Assembly (NCBI RefSeq): GCF_002289575.1
Contig: NZ_NTGA01000014.1
Location: 89,941 to 153,940, forward strand
DNA from: Dietzia natronolimnaea
GTDB lineage: Bacteria > Actinomycetota > Actinomycetes > Mycobacteriales > Mycobacteriaceae
Direction: 5' to 3'
DNA: 64,000 bases
A program made the position numbers and the translations under genes. Positions 61,623-64,000 of this stretch are shown here, one piece after another. Position 1 is the first letter of the stretch, and each line of letters opens with the position of its first letter. The notes beneath the pieces are model-generated. The model was given only the letters and a program-made list of their open reading frames with translations, had not been told where the DNA came from and ran no database searches.

Positions 61623-63117
61623 GCTGTCCCGCCGTGGCTTCCTGCTCGGCACCGTGCTCGCCGGCGCCGGAGTTCTCGGAGCTTGCACCGGGCCGGCCGC
61701 GCCTTCCGGCGCACCGGTGACCGCCTCGTCATCGCAGGTTCGCCAGCTCGAACTCCAACGACGACGCCCGAACCAGCCGGTGTCCTCGGCGCGGTTGACG
61801 GCTCGCCCGGTCGAGGTCGACCTGGGCGGGCGCGTGGTCTCCACGTGGGCCTACGACGGCACCCTGCCCGGGCCGGTGGTGCGGGCCCGGGCCGGTGACC
61901 TGCTGCAGATCTCGGTGAACAACCAGCTACCGGCGACGACGAGTGTGCACTGCCATGGGATCGCGATGAGCAACGACATGGACGGCGTGCCCGGCCTGAC
62001 CCAGGAACCCATTGCGGCCGGTGCGCGCTTTGACTACGGGTTCACCGCGCCGCACCCGGGCACGTACTTCTACCACTCCCACTCGGGATTTCAGCTCGAT
62101 CGCGGGTTGTACGGCGTGCTGATCATCGATGATCCGGACGAGCCCGGCGATTACGACCACGAGTGGCTCGTGGTGCTCGACGACTGGCTCGATGGCATCG
62201 ACGGCACCCCAGACGATGCTGCACAACAGCTCGGCATTCTCAGCGGGCCCGAACCCTCCAGTGAGACCGCAGGCATGGGCCGTGGCGCCATGGGGGGCAT
62301 GCACTCCGGCGACGAAGCGATGGTGTCCCCGTTGATCGGTGTCGCCGGGGACGTGTCCTACCCGCTCTATCTCGTCAATGGTCGCGTCCCGGCTGATCCG
62401 ATCGTGTGGACAGCCAGACCGGGCCAACGGACGCGGATCCGTTTCGTCAACGCCGGCGCCGACACCGTCTTCCGGGTCGCTCTGGGCGGACACCAGATGA
62501 CGGTCACCCACTCCGACGGGTTCCCCGTCGAGCCGGAAGAGACAGACGCCCTGATGATCGGGATGGGCGAACGGGTGGACGCACTCGTCACGCTGGGCGA
62601 TGGCGCGTTCCCGCTGTTCGCCCAGGCGGAAGGCAAAACCGGCCACGGGTACGGCATCGTGCGCACCGGCTCCGGCGACCCGCCCCGGGATCGACCGGAC
62701 GAACTCGATCGGCGGATCATCTTCAGTGCGGACCTGGCACCAACGTCGGCCGCCCGTGTGGGAGACCGGTCCCATGACCGCTACTTGAGCGTCGACATGG
62801 GCGGCACCATGACTCCCTACCGCTGGACGCTCAACGGCCGAGCGCACCCGGACTCCGCGCCACTGGAGGTCGCCCAGGGCGAGCGCATTCGAATGCGACT
62901 TCGCAACATGTCGGACATGGTCCACCCCATGCATCTCCACGGACACACCTTCTCCCTGGTCGACACCGGGTTGCGCAAGGACACCGTCACGATCCGGCCC
63001 ATGCGCACGGTCGAGATCGAGTTCGACGCCGACAACCCGGGCCAATGGGCCTTCCACTGTCACAACGTCTACCACCAGGAGGCCGGGATGATGACCACTC
63101 TGTCCTACCTCGCCTAG
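61615..63117 (+). CDS. Tat-exported multicopper oxidase
   Basis: 500 residues. The signal is SRRGFLLG with a lipobox-like GAC (Cys near residue 24). Cupredoxin 1 holds H112 and H114 (VHCHG) and YHSHSGF; cupredoxin 3 holds HPMHLHGHTF and HCHNVYHQEAGMM, giving the full type 1, 2 and 3 copper ligands. A Met-rich loop, GMGRGAMGGMHSGDEAM, near residue 225 resembles the Met-rich segment that binds Cu(I) in CueO-type cuprous oxidases. It should oxidise Cu(I) to the less toxic Cu(II) outside the membrane. GTG 61615 overlaps the small membrane protein gene. Confidence 0.9.
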   Translation: MGELSRRGFLLGTVLAGAGVLGACTGPAAPSGAPVTASSSQVRQLELQRRRPNQPVSSARLTARPVEVDLGGRVVSTWAYDGTLPGPVVRARAGDLLQISVNNQLPATTSVHCHGIAMSNDMDGVPGLTQEPIAAGARFDYGFTAPHPGTYFYHSHSGFQLDRGLYGVLIIDDPDEPGDYDHEWLVVLDDWLDGIDGTPDDAAQQLGILSGPEPSSETAGMGRGAMGGMHSGDEAMVSPLIGVAGDVSYPLYLVNGRVPADPIVWTARPGQRTRIRFVNAGADTVFRVALGGHQMTVTHSDGFPVEPEETDALMIGMGERVDALVTLGDGAFPLFAQAEGKTGHGYGIVRTGSGDPPRDRPDELDRRIIFSADLAPTSAARVGDRSHDRYLSVDMGGTMTPYRWTLNGRAHPDSAPLEVAQGERIRMRLRNMSDMVHPMHLHGHTFSLVDTGLRKDTVTIRPMRTVEIEFDADNPGQWAFHCHNVYHQEAGMMTTLSYLA

Positions 63118-63162
63118 CCGTCACGGCCCGATCTGAACCCATCGAGAAAGGAACCCCACACG

Positions 63163-63798
63163 ATGATCCGCAAGCCAAAGGTAGTCACCACAGTTGCGGC
63201 AGCCGCGTTGCTCGCCCTCTCCGCATGTACCAACGACGGAGACGACACCACCGCAGCCGAACCCACGACCACCTCCACCACCTCGGTCGTCGAAGAGACG
63301 GGCACCGACACCCCCGGGGAGGCCGGGGAGCACTCCGAGGCGGATGTGATGTTCGCCCAGATGATGCTGCCGCACCATGAGCAGGCGATCGAGATGAGCG
63401 ACATGATCCTGGCCAAGGACGGCATCCCGCAGGAGGTCACTCAGCTGGCGGAGGAGATCAAAGCCGCTCAGGGCCCGGAGATCGAGCAGCTGACCGAGTG
63501 GCTCGACCAGTGGGGTGAACCCACCGAACCGGAGGGCGGGCACGACGGCCACGATATGGCCGAGATGGACGGCATGCTCAGCGACGAGGAGCTGCAGCAA
63601 CTGTCAGACGCCGAAGGTACTGACGCCGCTCGACTGTTCCTGGAGCAGATGATCGCCCACCACGAAGGCGCGGTCACCATGGCCGAGGACGAGGTCGCCG
63701 ACGGCACCTACCCGCCCGCCGTCGACTTGGCCCAGACCATCATCGACACCCAGCAGGCGGAGATCGAGACCATGCGCGACCTGCTCAACTCACTGTAG
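63163..63798 (+). CDS. DUF305 lipoprotein
   Basis: 211 residues. A signal peptide with lipobox LSAC (Cys near residue 22) and a Thr/Ser-rich linker precede two copies of the DUF305 helical motif: MMLPHHEQAIEMSDM and MIAHHEGAVTMAEDEV. The HH pairs with nearby Met residues are candidate metal ligands. DUF305 proteins are frequent in copper and other metal-resistance loci and are thought to bind metal outside the cell membrane. AGAAAGGAA stands upstream of ATG. It lies 45 bases after the oxidase gene, in the same transcription unit. Confidence 0.88.
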   Translation: MIRKPKVVTTVAAAALLALSACTNDGDDTTAAEPTTTSTTSVVEETGTDTPGEAGEHSEADVMFAQMMLPHHEQAIEMSDMILAKDGIPQEVTQLAEEIKAAQGPEIEQLTEWLDQWGEPTEPEGGHDGHDMAEMDGMLSDEELQQLSDAEGTDAARLFLEQMIAHHEGAVTMAEDEVADGTYPPAVDLAQTIIDTQQAEIETMRDLLNSL

Positions 63799-63803
63799 AA
63801 ACT

Positions 63804-63841
63804 CGACCTTCGTGGGCCGCGCCAGCGGCCCACGAAGGTCG
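63804..63841 (+). terminator. Perfect 17-bp hairpin ending the oxidase transcript
   Basis: Arms 63804-63820 (CGACCTTCGTGGGCCGC) and 63825-63841 are fully complementary around the loop GCCA. It begins six bases after the DUF305 gene stop. The remaining 159 bases to the right edge show no supported gene. Confidence 0.85.
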
Positions 63842-64000
63842 TAAGCCGCGTGTAACACATGCCGCCCAGGGTGAAAAGCCACACGCTCGCCACCGCGCAT
63901 CGCTCATCTAACGAGAAGGACTACCAGGACCTCACCACCTCAGATCGGCAGTAATTCGATACTCGCTTCCACCGCCGATGCGTTGACGATCAAGGTCCGC

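Overview
The window is a GC-rich actinobacterial chromosome segment with dense coding, ATGA/GTGA stop-start overlaps and frequent GTG starts. Several markers point to the mycolic-acid group (Corynebacteriales/Mycobacteriales), perhaps a Dietzia-like genus: a ponA2-like tail next to a metallophosphoesterase and tRNA-Pro (an order known from mycobacteria), a BioQ-type TetR repressor beside bioB, F420/LLM-type oxidoreductases and small secreted CAP proteins. The genus is an inference; no rRNA or marker protein was available to confirm it.

Layout. 1-5 kb: end of a penicillin-binding protein gene, metallophosphoesterase, tRNA-Pro(CGG), an acyl-CoA oxidase-like enzyme, and a convergent YhgE/Pip-like membrane protein. 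5.1-19.9 kb: one long co-directional block holding a complete Mrp cation/proton antiporter operon (A/B-C-D-E-F-G), an MgtE magnesium channel gene that overlaps mrpG, and a second, rearranged Mrp-like operon (F-G-A'B'-C-D1-D2-D3-E) with three antiporter-like subunits, one of which lacks the usual TM5 glutamate. 20-22 kb: LLM oxidoreductase plus kinase-like protein. 22-25.6 kb: fur-katA operon and a tandem universal stress protein. 25.7-36.7 kb: envelope and transport genes (VWA lipoprotein, secreted propeller-like protein, SurA-N lipoprotein, DHA2 exporter, FadH dienoyl-CoA reductase, baeRF-type protein, two CAP proteins). 36.9-42 kb: bioQ and a bioBAFD operon with three matching 13-bp operators.

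42-52.6 kb is accessory in character: a VbhA/Fic toxin pair, a glutamine-synthetase-like enzyme, an Imm5-like putative immunity protein, a second LLM/kinase group, an HTH protein, an AbiEi/AbiEii toxin-antitoxin pair, a frameshifted MFS gene and a truncated second copy of a histidine kinase 3' end. 53-63.8 kb is a copper-resistance island: CsoR-type operator, copZ, a membrane-anchored periplasmic protein, copA, a YHS metal-binding protein and csoR. These are followed by a divergent two-component operon carrying an acetyltransferase and an M15-like lipoprotein, then a 39-residue membrane protein, a Tat-exported multicopper oxidase and a DUF305 lipoprotein.

Working together: the Mrp/MgtE block should couple proton, sodium and magnesium homeostasis at the membrane. 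The biotin operon is a self-contained regulated unit. The copper island combines cytosolic sensing (CsoR), cytosolic buffering (CopZ, YHS), efflux (CopA), envelope sensing (two-component system) and extracytoplasmic oxidation or binding (multicopper oxidase, DUF305). All functional statements are from sequence reading and family knowledge; no database search was run.
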